Origin: Enoplosus armatus
Taxonomy: Eukaryota > Chordata > Actinopteri > Centrarchiformes > Enoplosidae
Assembly (NCBI RefSeq): GCF_043641665.1
Contig: NC_092184.1
Span: 17,172,108 to 17,236,107, forward strand
Direction: 5' to 3'
DNA: 64,000 bases
Under the pieces are notes generated by a model. It was not told the DNA's origin, ran no database searches, and saw nothing but the letters and a program-made list of their open reading frames with translations. The translations under genes were made by a program, and so were the position numbers. Of the stretch, positions 10,874 through 24,100 are shown piece by piece. Numbering within the stretch: position 1 is the first letter of the stretch; every line of letters starts with the position of its first letter.

Positions 10874-11309
10874 CTTCACATTCTGGAGGAGAGACAGTGA
10901 GAGACATGAGGGAGTTGTTACTTTGATGAAAATGTCAACATTTTAACCAGAATTAAAACAGGCGTGATGTGGATATGCACACGACAAAAGTGATTTTGCC
11001 AACTGTCACTCATTTTGAGCTATTGGCAATGTTAAAATTAACAGAAGATATTCCCACACAAAATAAGATTATACATTTGTATGGATGTTACTGTACACAA
11101 ACCACAGGGAAATTACACTTAGTAGGATAAGTTGTAGTTTCATTTGTCAATTTAACAGGGACAAGAAGTAATGTTTACGGATGTAATGTATACAGGGTGT
11201 CGTATATGTATTGTACATGCCTGTGTATGCATTGAAAATGAATGCTCTTTGAGTTCTTCAGTGTTCATGTGATGACTTTGAGTGCTAATAAACTACAGAG
11301 AGAAACTTT

Positions 11310-11323
11310 CCACCAGAGGGCAC
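11310..11323 (+). promoter_or_regulatory. CTCF-like motif (full core match)
   Basis: The plus strand reads CCACCAGAGGGCAC, matching every position of the consensus CCASYAGRKGGCRS. It is a candidate CTCF site; occupancy cannot be judged from sequence. Confidence 0.5.
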
Positions 11324-13574
11324 AAGAGATCAGCATTTGTTTGATTCATGCCAACATCACAGGGAAGCAGTCACCTTGAGCCCTGTCAACTCTGGACTTT
11401 GAGTCCAAGATATTTTTGATAAATTTACATTATATCTGGATAACTGGGTTCAGTTAATTACTATTTGATGCTGCAGCCTAAGTGCTTTGTGAGCTCTGAG
11501 TTAAGTATGCAGTATTAAACTAGGAAAGCTACACTTGATAAATGTTTGCAGGGTAGCTGTGAGCAACTGGAGAAGACAGGGTAGCAGCAGTATTAGTATT
11601 TCAATCCTTTAATCAAGTTGTAATACCACCACAGAAAAATACTTCATTGCAAGAGTCATATAATCGTTATTTTACTGATATTAAAGTATATAAGCAGTAC
11701 CAGTGAAATGTAGTTAAAAGTAGGAGTTTCATCGACGTAACCAGTGCATTTAATACCAACTCTGAGCTTATTAATAAAAATAATGGCTATAAAATGAGAG
11801 CCAGCCCATTAGATTATGGTAATTCAATCCCTCCATCACTTTATAATGAGTGGAAGCTGGACAGCTGCAAGTTTTGAAATGAAAACCACTGCAGACCGTC
11901 TGGTTTCCCACTAACAGCTCACACTGTCTGGAACAGGCTGCGATTAATCAACAATCTTAATTACTGCCCCCATCACCAACATCAATCATACCCATTTCCT
12001 TCATGGCAGCATGTGGGCCAGTAAGTGATTGGCTTAAGCCACTTCCTCCATAGCCTTTGACAGACAGTGACTCACAGCATTTCACAACTAACACTCCTTC
12101 AGGCTGAAGAGTGCATACATGTGCACCGTCTTGTAACTGCTTAAAACATTGTTTATGTGCGTTTTTAAAAACCATGTTTGTAAGACAGTGTGTGTTTTAA
12201 GTTAACTCCTCTGTGTGGGTGCATGAACTGTTTGTTGTGAATAACAGTGACGCATGATTTCATAATTCCTGGTAGAGTAATTGAAGGAGAGGAGGAGGTA
12301 GAGGGAGCAGAGTGCCAGCAGACCATAAAACATTTCACTACACTGAACCAATGAGCAGAGGAATGACAAGGGTTTTGGCTTTATTTTCTGATGACTCATT
12401 TACAGTGTAATTCGGATTTTTTTGATTTGTTGACTTGCCTTTCTCAAGAAAGTCCTTGAGACCAAACTTTCTTGGCTGTCTTAAAGCCCTGTGACATCAT
12501 GGCTGTCACTCAAATCACTAAGCTTTCTAAAAACACTGCACTTTAGAAAATGATGTCTGATAAACTCCACACTCCATAAACCCAGTATATTTTATGATGG
12601 CAAAGGAAGAGGGGTTGTTGTTTTAGCCCGAAGGAGCCTCTTATGGCCAGTCTTCGTGTTCAGGCCTGCATTTAGTGGGCTGACCATGCCTACCCTCCAG
12701 GGATGAAGTGTAATGAACACCACCTTCTTTTTGTCTGGTATTAAAGCCGTAATCCAAACCGTAACTTTCCGTATGTACAGCCAAGGTGTCGGTGCCTCCT
12801 CGTGTGTGAGGTTGTGTCACTTTGTGCTTGTCGGTATTCATAATGTTGGCATGAAAATGCAGTTAAAATGTCAAAGAGCAAGCAGCGACATGAAACCAAA
12901 CATATTCTTCACTTTACTGAAGAACTAAGAACTTTCCTGCAAGCCCTTGCAAGCAAATCACTGGTCTAAAAATGCAAAGCAGGAATAACAGCTGATATCT
13001 GCCAACAGAAACAAGCGCAGCTCTGATTCCCATATTGAATATCTGCACCTCATTAGGGCTGGCACTCTGGTGGAGATAATCATATATCACTGGAGGAGGA
13101 TATTGTTCATGAAAAATGCATGAATTGTTGAGTGTCTATTTCTTTTTAAATTAATTAGGGAAAAGGGGCAAGCAGAAATGTAAAGCCTGTTCCTGATCGA
13201 TTTTATCCTTTGTGATAATGTTTTACACAGATTTGCAGCCTTCATCTAGTCTATCTATTTTATTCTTATTGCATACTGAGGAGTGCACGTTTAAGACTGC
13301 TTTCTACAACTGTCACAAAATTAAGTGGGTTAGGTGAGTTTAGCGCTCAACAAAAACATGTCAAATATACCTTAACAGTTGTGAAAGTAACATGAATGAA
13401 ATTAATTCATGAAATTAAATGAGCCCAGTTAATATACAGAAGAGCGCATGCCAAAGAGCGCTCCTGATACCTGAGGTGTGTTTGTATGCATGTGTTTGAT
13501 ATGGTCATGTTTCCAATTTTCAAACACTCTAGAGAGCAAACAGTAATCACAGGCCTCTAAGTGGTCGTATCTGC

Positions 13575-13576
<2 letters not shown>

Positions 13577-13630
<54 letters not shown>
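13577..13630. repeat. (TG)27 microsatellite
   Basis: Uninterrupted TG dinucleotides. Open frames reported across it on the other strand are translations of the repeat. Confidence 0.98.
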
Positions 13631-13631
<1 letters not shown>

Positions 13632-14604
13632 CTCTGATAGCTTCTGGGTTAAGTGTTTGCTCTCTCCAGGCCGTATCCATTTCCTAATCGGCATTGATTT
13701 TAGTTTAATTGCGGTATAATAGATAAACACATGAAAAGCACAGCAAGGAACACAGGCATACAAACCCGCAGGGGGAAAAAAGGTAAAAAAAAAAAAAAGA
13801 AAGAAAGAAAAAAAAGAAAGAAATACAAACAAAAAACAACTCAGTTGGAAATCTTTTCATTTCAAAAGATTTATATCATCAGAAAGACTCCAGAGTCAAT
13901 ATTTGTTGGCGGCATATTTAAGGTGGGTATCGTTTTTCTGGCTCACAGTTGTTTCCCCCATCTGCATTTTTTAAACATTGCACAAAAACACTGATTTAGT
14001 CTTCACTGTGTTACAGAGACACCTCAGATACCCGGTGTCTCTAAAATTAACACATTAAAGTATAAAGAAAAGACACAAAGAGTGCAAGTTAAGACTATTT
14101 TTACACGAGATTCTCAAAACAAAAACACGTTGCGTGTGAAATGAAGTCACTTCAAGCCACATAATTACTCCTTCACGACACTTACAGCAAACACTAATCA
14201 AAATGACCTTTTGCAGGAACTGATTTGGCTGTGTCATTATGGGTGTGAAGGAGTCATCTAATTTTGCTGTGTGCAGCTTTTTCTGCCTACATAGTACCGT
14301 AGTATTTTTGGCAGGTTCCCTGAAACGTGTCCATACATCTTCTCCTCAAACCCCTTCTGTGGGAAAACAGACACATATCCTGTACCAAGACATCTGACAG
14401 CTGTTACAGTTCCTCCACCTTGAAGGGTGAATCATGTGATGTTATTCAGATTTAACCATCAACTAAAACGATTCCTATGATAAAGTGGAGCTTGATTCTG
14501 GTAGTAAAAAAAATTACATTATATATCATACATCTGATAATCTGTAGAAGTCATCTTACCCTTAAAAGTACTGTTCTGTATGCATCTACAGTCAAAAGGC
14601 TTAT

Positions 14605-14677
14605 TGGAGAATGCGGGCATCGATCCCGCTACCTCTCGCATGCTAAGCGAGCGCTCTACCATTTGAGCTAATTCCCC
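14605..14677 (-). tRNA. tRNA-Ala (anticodon AGC)
   Basis: The minus strand gives a complete 73-nt cloverleaf. The acceptor stem GGGGAAT pairs with ATTCTCC (one G-T), followed by discriminator A. The A-box region (TTAGCTCAAATGG) and the B box (GGGATCGATGCCC, close to GGTTCGANNCC) are present. The anticodon loop is CTTAGCATG with AGC at the centre. A TTTT run about 10 nt past the 3' end can serve as the Pol III terminator. There is no intron. It appears intact and functional, although it is a single isolated copy and not part of a cluster. Confidence 0.93.
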
Positions 14678-15138
14678 TTGCTGCTAACTGCAATGACATG
14701 TGATTTAGAAGTGCACACCCGCAGTGCTGTCCACAGGAGTAATGCTTCCAGTTGCTGACAGGGACACTCCCTCACTCTGCACTCTGTTTATCTCTCTCAC
14801 ACACATATATGCTTAGACAAGAGAGACACACTGCTGCACACTCTCTGCCCTCAGGCCTACCAAAAGGCAGAGCTGAAGATTATTTATAAACTATAATTGC
14901 AAGAATGTGACTGCAACTCAGGACAAATATATGAGATTAACAAGTGAACTGAACATAACCCCACAGGGTTGTAAATACAACACCTCATATAAAGTTTTAA
15001 TGATTATTCAGCCTGTGGATTTGGTACCATAAGGACATTTGAACCCTGGTTATGGTAACATGAGACAACCAGGCAGAGAGTAAATAGACACACACACTCA
15101 TACATCTACAAGCCTTAAAGCTGCACTAATCTATATTC

Positions 15139-15327
15139 CTTGTCCTTGAGCAAGAAACTGAATCCCAAGTGGCTCCCGATGGGTCGGCCAGCGCCTTGCA
15201 TGGCAGCTCCACCACCATTAGTGTGTGAGTGAGGGTGTGGATGGGTGAATGAGAGGCAAAATTGTAAAGCGCTTTGTCCAGTAAGGTAGAAAGAGCGCTA
15301 TATAAATGCAGTCCATTTACCATTTAT
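15139..15327. repeat. Teleost interspersed repeat (AAAGCGCTTTG…GCGCTATATAAATGC type)
   Basis: The stretch containing AATTGTAAAGCGCTTTG and, about 35 nt later, GAGCGCTATATAAATGCAG followed by TCCATTTACC matches a repeat I recognise from many fish genomes. The family is not known to me. Confidence 0.55.
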
Positions 15328-18300
15328 ATAAACAACGCAGCAAATGACAATGTATAAAGGTGTCACAGAGAATTATTATCAATTCTGCAGTTCCTCTCAC
15401 CTCTATGAAGCATATGTTTCAGCTAATTGATTTTGTGTAGCCCACAATTTCACTGTTTTGGTTTACCCTCACTGCTCTCAGTGTCATTTCCAGCCATAGC
15501 AGGCAGCTGGGGTTTTTTTTGGACTAAGTACCCAGCACCAAATGATGGACAGACACAGTTAGTGACCAGCTGGTGGTGCATTTAGCAGCTAAAGAACCAG
15601 ATATTTCCCTCTGGAGTTGGTGGAGACCAAAACAGAGTTCAGAGACTCAAACAGAGCCCCAAATGAATACTTATGCTGCTCTGGATATGTAAAAAGACAA
15701 CTGTAGACAAGGTACCATATCAACTTTAAAAGGCGATAATGTTGTTTTTACAGCTTGTTTTTGGTGCCCCAAGTGCTGAAAGAAACAGGTAATGCAGGTA
15801 TGTAATTAACTGTGAGTATGTTAGCAACAACTAAATTAGAGCTACAGGTATAGATTCTTTTATAATATCCATACCCGATCACAATTTCAATTGTCAAGCC
15901 AACAGTCCTAAACCAAAGAGAATCAATGAACATATAGGACAAAGAAAATCATCGAATTCTCACATTTGTGAAGCTGGAAACAGCAAATGTTTCTTCCATT
16001 GTGGCAGCCACTCTGGATCGGCCTGCCCAGTTTCAGAGACGTGACCCTAGTCTAATCTGAAAGAGTAGATAACGGATGAGATAAGGGCACATAAAGACTC
16101 ATAATGTATACTGTACACACAGACACTCTCAGGAGATGTAAATGAATAGAGGAGGGAGATGCTGAGTCAAGGAGAGAGTGCAGGGAACAATTCAACTCTA
16201 ATTACTTTCCCATCTCTGATCTCTGCTGTCCCTGGGCACGCTAATCAATGATTCATGCCCGCTGCTCCTCACTCTCTCTGCTGAAATACAGCACACACTC
16301 ATTCGCTGACATGCACACATACACACACACACACAGGCTACAGCATGTGTATATACACACATATATGTGGTGGTAATGAATTTGAAAAATGGCACACAAA
16401 GTGACAAGGCAAAAAAAAAACAGGCATTCATATGCTGTACAGACAAATATAGAGGCATGGACTTGCATGTACGAAACATACATGTACACAAACATAAACA
16501 CCCTCTTTACTGAGATAAACAACAACCATTATTTCATTTTCCCAACAAAGACAAATGCAGCTGCAGTGGCAAAACACAAAATTGCATGCTGCAGATGTCA
16601 CAGCCCTCTGTCTTAATTAGAAGGGGGAAAAAAACACTAATTATGTTAGCTCGTGCGAGTCCATCAATCCTGTGGACTGGCACTGTGTCCATTACACAGG
16701 AGACATTTTAAACCAATCTGCTGCACCATAAATAGATACGTGGGTGATGAGGAAGGCTGGTGTTCAACACAAGCACAATGCTTGCCATATGGTCAGGAGG
16801 AGAATAAAACAATTGCTTGTTGCGTGAGACCAAACTGCAATCAGTCAAAGGTCCTAATAAACAACTTTCAAACTCTCCCAAGAGAGCTCACATACCATGC
16901 AAGCAGCACACACAGTTCAAGCTCATCCCCCCCTTTCTTTTCTGCAAAATGATGTGTTTGCACTGATTGTTTGATTTCCACAAAAGAAGCGCAAAAGTTT
17001 TAAGTACAAATATGGTCATTACTGCATGTAGACAGAAGGCTTCATGCAGTAATCTAGTGTAGAAAAATCCGCTTCTGGCAGAACCAAACAAAATAGTTTA
17101 GCCTGTTACTTCTCGTCCACTGAAAAAGCACAGATGGACAAGAGTCCTTCAAAAGTGATATGAATCACGCACAAGGCTGCAGATGACAATACACAGCGCT
17201 CTGTTGGTAATAATGTGCCGCAACTTGTAGACAAAAAAACGTGTCGATGCGCGTTGCTGTAAGGATTTGGTGTGCGGATTTCATCAGGCGTGTAAAGACT
17301 GATAGACAGCAGTTCAGGCTTGGCTCTCTGTGTGACTCTTGTTAAGCTCTTGCTACACAGAGGGGAAGTGAATGCAGCACTGAGAAAGGACAGTGGGGCA
17401 TCGAAACCTAAATGTGGATGCACCACAAGGTTACTTCTAACATGATCATCAGATCAAACTGTCATTTGGTTTCACTTCATTCATTCAGCCTGACACTGTG
17501 TTCAGGATAGCTGATTTCTGGTTAGGGTGGTGGGGGGCAATTTGTTTTGTTTTGCCCTCACCACTCAGTAGCTGACAATGTATCCGTCCTGCTGAAGTCA
17601 TTTTCAGTCGAAGATATATGCCAACAAAATGGCATTTCAGTCTTATTATGAAGCTAACCTTTTATGCCTTTGTTAGACTGTAAACGGCAGAAAGCCGACC
17701 AGAAATGAGGGGAGAGGGAGAGCAGACTCGAACAGGGAACATTGTGATTACATGGCCAGCTTCTTAAAACCATAGGCCACAAGGATGTTCCAAGGTTTGC
17801 TATTTCTGTAGTTAGATTTCCAACAAGGTCTACAGTTACATCAATCTCAATTGTTCCAATTGTTTGTGGCTATTTTTCATGGATGCCAATTAGAGATGTC
17901 TGGAAAAACAGGACTGGTAAGAAACGTATGCAGCAAGTTGAAATATTTATTTGGTTCATCCAGATGAACACAGAATAACCATACAGACACGCTTACTGGA
18001 CATGTCACGTCCATTTGTGTGCCCCTTATTTCTATCCTTTATACATCTCTATCATTAGAATAAAAAGGCCTTATTGATAATGCACAAATATACCAGGGAC
18101 GCACAAATATTTTCTTTTTTGTGGCTGTCTCAGCACTTGTTTTCGATCTTGAATGTTAATTGCTATTGGTTTCTTTTAAATGTTGACAGAAAAACATGTT
18201 TTTCCAAACATAAGCTGCTTCAAGTCGCAGTAACAGCTTTTTACGCACCTTTCGCTCATCAAAAGCTTAACCGAGTGGTAAGCAGCAGTTACCCTGTGCG

Positions 18301-19037
18301 CTGTGGTGGCTGTTGTCATGGGTTAGTGGTGCAGGGAGGATGTGAATGCAGCTCTGGTAGAAGCAGAGTCCGTAAAGCATGAAGACAGGACGAAAAGAAA
18401 AGAAATGTCTTTACTGACTGATTCCCCAATGCATCTCTGACAATCTTGGAGAATTATACAGTAGTTTAGTTTTTAGCTCTGGTCGCTATGGCTCCCAATT
18501 AAGACGAATCACATGAGTGATCCCTTCTAAATCCTACTCAGACCAGAGGAGTCAGATTTATCTGAGGACAAGCGCATTAAATTACCAATTTTAAGGAGAC
18601 ATTTGGCAGGCATGTCTTGACGGCTGCCACTGAGCTTTTGATTATTTACTCAGTGAGATAATGCCATGCACTTAACTTTGTCCTGTAAACAACTTCGGCC
18701 CTGTTTCTCTCTCTCTCTACCCCTCCATCACATCTCTGTCTCTGTCTGAGTGTCTCTAAACCAGTGGTTCATTAGTCTGTTCCCAGTAACACAGACAAAA
18801 CACCCACAGAAGCCTGGCCACTGCCTGGCAGAAAGGAATCTTCACTAAAAACACAACAACCATGCCAAAGTCCCATGGCGAGGGTGCCAGGTCCTCACAC
18901 ATGACAGCCCATCCAGATGATTCTTGGTAATTACGTCTGTGATGTGACAACTTGTTTTCACTAGGGTCCACTGGTGTCATCAACAGCAGAGATGATGTAT
19001 GTAACGTCTAAAGGGAAGCAATTATATGCATAAATGT

Positions 19038-19305
19038 AGAGCTGGAATGATGAATCATTCAAGTCATTTTCAAGCAATAATGGGGAAAAATTACCATTTT
19101 CAACTTCTCATTTATGAAGATTTGCAATTTTTCTTTGTCTTATGTGACAGTAAACTGCATATTTAGAGGTTTCAGACATCTGAAGATGTCGCCTTCGCCT
19201 CATGAAACAGTGATGGCTATTTTTCACCATTTTCTAACTATAGATCAACTGTTAAAGTAATCGAGAAAGAAAAATCACCAGATTTATCGATAACGAAGGA
19301 AAATG
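19038..19305. repeat. Copy of the abundant ATCGATAATGA-ending repeat
   Basis: This stretch includes the internal TTTTTCACCATTTTCTAAC and the terminal TTTATCGATAACGA blocks shared with the copies at 32769, 34648, 38936, 45330, 45540, 46743, 52155 and 53630. It is diverged and non-coding. Confidence 0.6.
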
Positions 19306-20784
19306 TACATACATGTTATCAGTAATATACTTATAGCCAGTGGTTAAATTGGGTTGGGGCTGTACGGGGCTCAGCCCTGGCACGAGGGTCCAAGGTCCAC
19401 CCACCACAGTCTCACAAAATTCTGTGGGAATCACTGCAGAGAGCCCCAATACATAACAAATAAATTCTGTGGGTTTTGCACTTGTTTCTTACCTTTGTGT
19501 CACCTGCACTACCTGTTTCGATGGCGTCCCATGAGGATGCTTTTTTCCTTTCTCTGTTTGTTCTCATTAGTGTCAACTGAATCTCCTGTTGCATTAAGAT
19601 ATCAATGTGAGCCCAGTGTTGTGCAACACTGCACTGGGTATTCTCAGACGGTTGATACAGATATAAAAGACACATTATTGCTCTGCGGCAATAACTGCTT
19701 GCATGTCACACAACTCAGACCATATTTGTAAATGCTGTATTGAAAAAAAATGCCATTTATCAAGGTTGCAAGATTCATAACAGTGTCCTTGAACAGTGAC
19801 AAACCACACATACAACATAATGTCAGGCCTGTTCTTCTTAATACTCCTAACTCTATTTCTCAGTCAAGATTTATGACTATGAACAAACTTCTGTAAACAA
19901 GAGATTGCTTATATTTGTTTATGTGTGATGTCAACAAGTCAAGCTAAAAAACTGTACACTAAATTCATGGGAATAGTGGCCAGTTTCCCAGAGACAGTTT
20001 TATGGCCCCATTTTTGTGGTTGGTTGTGGACTTTCAGCACAATAATCAGGCCAATCCTTTGGCTTCATTTTCATTGTGATGTTCTGCTAAACGTTATAAC
20101 TTAACACTGATGCCGTCACACATATTCACACCTGGTATGTGCACAGTAAAATCTCGATGCCCTGAGGCAGGCCACTGTGCAGCCTGCATCAGGGTTAGTG
20201 CCTTGCCCGAAGGCTCATTGGTTCTGGTTCTTTAACTTCCCAGATTTAGAGAGAACATGTTTGGTGAGTTTTGTGTGGAATGTAATCAAAAACAGCACTG
20301 GGGAGAGAAAAACAAGGAAGAGATGCAACAGATCTGATGTTATCACAGCAGGAAAGCTCTTATCAAAACTACAATGACAACATGATAACTTTCTTTTACA
20401 TTAGCAGCACAAATCTTCCTACATCACAAAAGAAAGATATTTGCCAGTCTTGGTGGGTTTGTGGGACGTTTCAGAGTTCTTTAAGGTATCTGGTTCATTT
20501 CGATCAGTATCTGTTTAATTAACATTTCAACCGTTTCCTGGCTGTAATTATACTTTAATACATGTAAGAAGGATTCAGATATCACAATAAAAATATAAAC
20601 CTGTAATAAGAATATCACAAAAGTGTAGCTGGTATGATAAGATTGGTATTTAGCAACACAGCCACGCTTTGCCCCAATGGGAATACTAAGTCATTCGTTT
20701 GGCTGAAATGTCTTAGCTCAATATTTTACATTCCTTAGTGAGAAAAGAGGCACAAAAAAAGCAATGTCAACAAATACAACTTAC

Positions 20785-21150
20785 CCTGAATGACAGCAAA
20801 AACAAATGAAGTGGCAACATCAACAAGTTGGCGACTGAGCCATGGCAGAAGACCCGTCCTGCTCCTCTCCTCTCTGTAACGACAGAGACCAGTTCAGCGT
20901 GGAGGAAATAAAACGTTGAGGGAAACAAGTGTAAAGAAATCACTACGAACGCGCTCGGAGCTGTTTCATATCATAAACAACGAGTACACGTGTGGTTTAA
21001 GGTCGTTTTTTCTCTGTAGGGGACCCACTTGCTGTGAAGCTGCTCCGGTTGCAGCGCGCACACACACATACACACACTGTACTTTACACACTGCTGCTGC
21101 TGCCGCTTGGAGGCACTGGACAACGGCGCGCGCTACACCGAGACCACGCA
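20785..21150 (-). promoter_or_regulatory. Candidate p2ry6 5'UTR exon and CpG-rich promoter
   Basis: On the minus strand TTCAGG|GTAAGT at 20785/20784 is a strong donor. The sequence upstream of it (20840-21170) is CpG-rich, with GCGCGCGC and CGCACGCGC runs unlike the AT-rich surroundings. The exon has no long ORF. It fits a non-coding first exon spliced to the p2ry6 acceptor at 10883, but the pairing is inferred from orientation and order alone. Confidence 0.4.
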
Positions 21151-24100
21151 CGCGCAATGAGTCTTGCGCCACACAACCAGGAATTCAGAATCACGATTCA
21201 GAATATAAGAAAAGTCTGTGCGGTTTCATGCACTTATTTTAACCTGCGTTTATAATTAACAATTATACAATTATACCACAGTCACGAGAGGTACTTGTTT
21301 CTACGATTAGCTGGCTGACAAGTGTACTTTAGAAGTACCTCAAACACAGTTCCGGTCAACAGTTTAATCACCGTTCTAAATCAAGGCGCCACGAACATTA
21401 AAACCGGAGGTAACCGTAGCAACAATATTTATGCTTCATGCCAGTTAGCTAGTTAACTCACTGTTGAAAACTGGCTAAAAACAAACTTCAAAAAGTGAAC
21501 ATTTTTGTGAAAATCTTTTTCTTTTCCTTTGGCGAGTGGCCATGGTAAAAGTAGGGCCATACTATTACTGACCTGGAGTCACCTCTTGGAGCACAAGCTT
21601 ACAGTAACGTTGTATCAGTGGTCATGGGTCCAAAGTGTCCCATTACAGAGTCCTCAGCAAATGATTTTTAAATGTGAGACTATGAGTAGCTACAAGTATG
21701 ACTATTATGGCCATCCCTCCAATTACAAAGCACACCTACCTACTACCATGGTGTTCTGATGACCCTATAGTATTAACGTTGACGTTAAACATGTGCAACT
21801 TTTGGTAAACATCACAGAGAGTGACAGAGCTGTTTTTCATGTGACACTGGGTCTAATCTCTTTATTATGTTATGAGACTTTTATTGTACTCTTATTTGAT
21901 TTGTCAACATTGCTGTTTCCTGCTCTGCGTCCGTTTCCATCAGAATATATCTGATAAGATGAAGCCACAACAGAGACAAACTTGGGAAACCGCAGTATTG
22001 ATGTACCTGTTAACCTCCTGTAAGCATCACAAAGCACTAATTGTGGTCAGTGACAACCATAAAGAGGTTGGGTTGAACAATATAGGTGTAGATGGAAACG
22101 GTTATGGCTGCTGCCTCGTGTGCCATTTGTCCCTTCAGATTCACAGTTCCCTTATTAGGTTAATGTGTGGAATTTTAAAGAATAACTGGATATGTGGCGT
22201 GTTTAGTGTCAATCACACCTAACATAATTCAATTTTGAGTACCCATTTTATTGGAGTAGTAAAGCACAGAATATATACATAATATAAAGTATGCCAAAAC
22301 AGGTCCAGATGGACGTGTGCATAAACAACATATATTATTCTTGTGGAAAGTGACAACAGAAATAATGATATTGTTTTAAGAGATTAAGAAACTGAGGTCT
22401 GAAGGACACCACTGTTGTCCCATGTCCATGTTTTTAGAAATGGCACAAAATATTGTTGTACATCATGTACTGCTTTTGTCTTCAGTGTTGTGGCCAGTGA
22501 GTCACCACCTCATGTATCCGCAGATCTACTTTCTCAGTTGGTCATGTGAAAATAAATTCGCACACAGGCCTTGTCATTCACAATGAATCTGTCCTTCACT
22601 GTCTAATAATTTATTATTAACAAACTAGTCAATATCAGATGTTGAGAGAACTGAACAGACTTCACTGTCACTGTCACTCTTTAATTATTTTATTGAACTT
22701 GCCATAACACTGTGTATTGTTGCTGTTAACTCTGCAGATGATGTTATCAGTGTTTTTGCTGACTGAGTGTGAAGTTTGTGAAGTCCAAATGTATGAGTGT
22801 TTGTGTGAGCGATGGAAATAATAGATGATGACGTGTTTATGAGTTTGAATTCAAGCGAAGTGTATTGTTCACAGGAAAGCCACTGCTGGGAAAGAGAGGA
22901 AAAAAGTCAGACATGATTGATAGTCAGTTAGTTGCCTCTATAGAATCGGTTATCCTCAACCACACACTGACATAACAGCACAAAACTGGTTGTTTTGCTA
23001 AATTTAAATAACATCTGCGGCAGGATGTTAAGGCCAGACAAGACTAAATGCAAACTGTGGCATCGTAAAAAACAGTCTTTCTGCCACTCACAGAGAAAAT
23101 GAATATATGAAAGAGGGTCAAGTCACTTAGATGATTAAGTTTCTAAACAGTCATCCAGCAGACTGCTTCTTCTGAATGTTGAAATTCAGACGTGTGCAGA
23201 CAGGGAAGTGGAATTCATTTCCCTTCAGAAACAAGTTGCCCAAAGCTCCATCAGCAAATTTTGTAACGATTGCGGCGTATTGTAAGGGCCTCTCTCTGAA
23301 CCAAACACACCCTTCTTTGCATCTGTTCCGCAATAGCACAGCTAGAAAAAGCTCAAGCTTTACAAACACAACCTCATGAAGGGGCAGCCGGGGTGGAGTG
23401 CAAGCAGTAGCCTGGTCTCTCTGTGAGTTGGAAGGCTGAACTGTTAAACCTAAAGTGGTGCATTTCAGAGAGGCAAGTTACATAACAGTGCGGCACATCT
23501 ACAATCTGACAAAAGTCTGAATTCTGTTTAAGAGTGCTGAGTCATCTCACGCTGTTTTAATTGGAAACAAATATTTTTATTTTGAGCCGCTCACCGTTGG
23601 ACTGGTTTTAATGGCTGCAGTGTGACAGCGTGACACTGAAACATATTCCAGCAACCCACGGCTGAACAGTCTTCGTGTGTGGTTTCCTACAAAAGACTTC
23701 TCCTGGCAAATATTCTGATGAATATATGAATGAAAAGGTTTACGCAGACCACTTGAGCTCCATCTTTTTTTTTTTTTTTAAATCTTCACTGCAAACTTTC
23801 TAGTGCTGTGTACTGTGTAACATTCCTAAAAATGCCCTCAGGATTCATTTCAATGAGAGATGGAATGTTTTTACAACCTGCATCTGGTTTATCCACGTTC
23901 ATCCACCGCTGTCACTTCAACTTAAAATCCCTGAGACAACTTTCAAATGTCAGAACTGATTGTGTGCGATTGTGTGTTCATGCACAGTACTCTATGTATG
24001 CATGTCTGCAGCAGGATGCTATCATTTACCTGATGTCTGCTTTAAGAGCTGTGTTTATTTTGTTCATGTCAGTTAGATGTACACATACGACAGTCTGAAT

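Larger units (their letters stand above)
10883..20784. other. Presumed p2ry6 5' intron / upstream region
   Basis: No coding exon is recognisable. If the donor at 20785/20784 belongs to p2ry6, this stretch is its first intron. It holds a CTCF-like site (11310), a long TG microsatellite (13577), an A/GAAA-rich tract (about 13786-13830), a tRNA gene (14605), and repeat copies at about 15139 and 19038. The remainder is unassigned AT-rich sequence. Confidence 0.45.

Noticed and set aside
18760..18990. Second hAT-like element starting CCAGTGGTTC
   Set aside because: Only the first ten bases match; no opposite end or duplication was found.
21872..22222. 116-codon plus-strand frame in the intergenic region
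   Set aside because: No recognisable domain, no splice context and ordinary AT-rich composition; consistent with chance.
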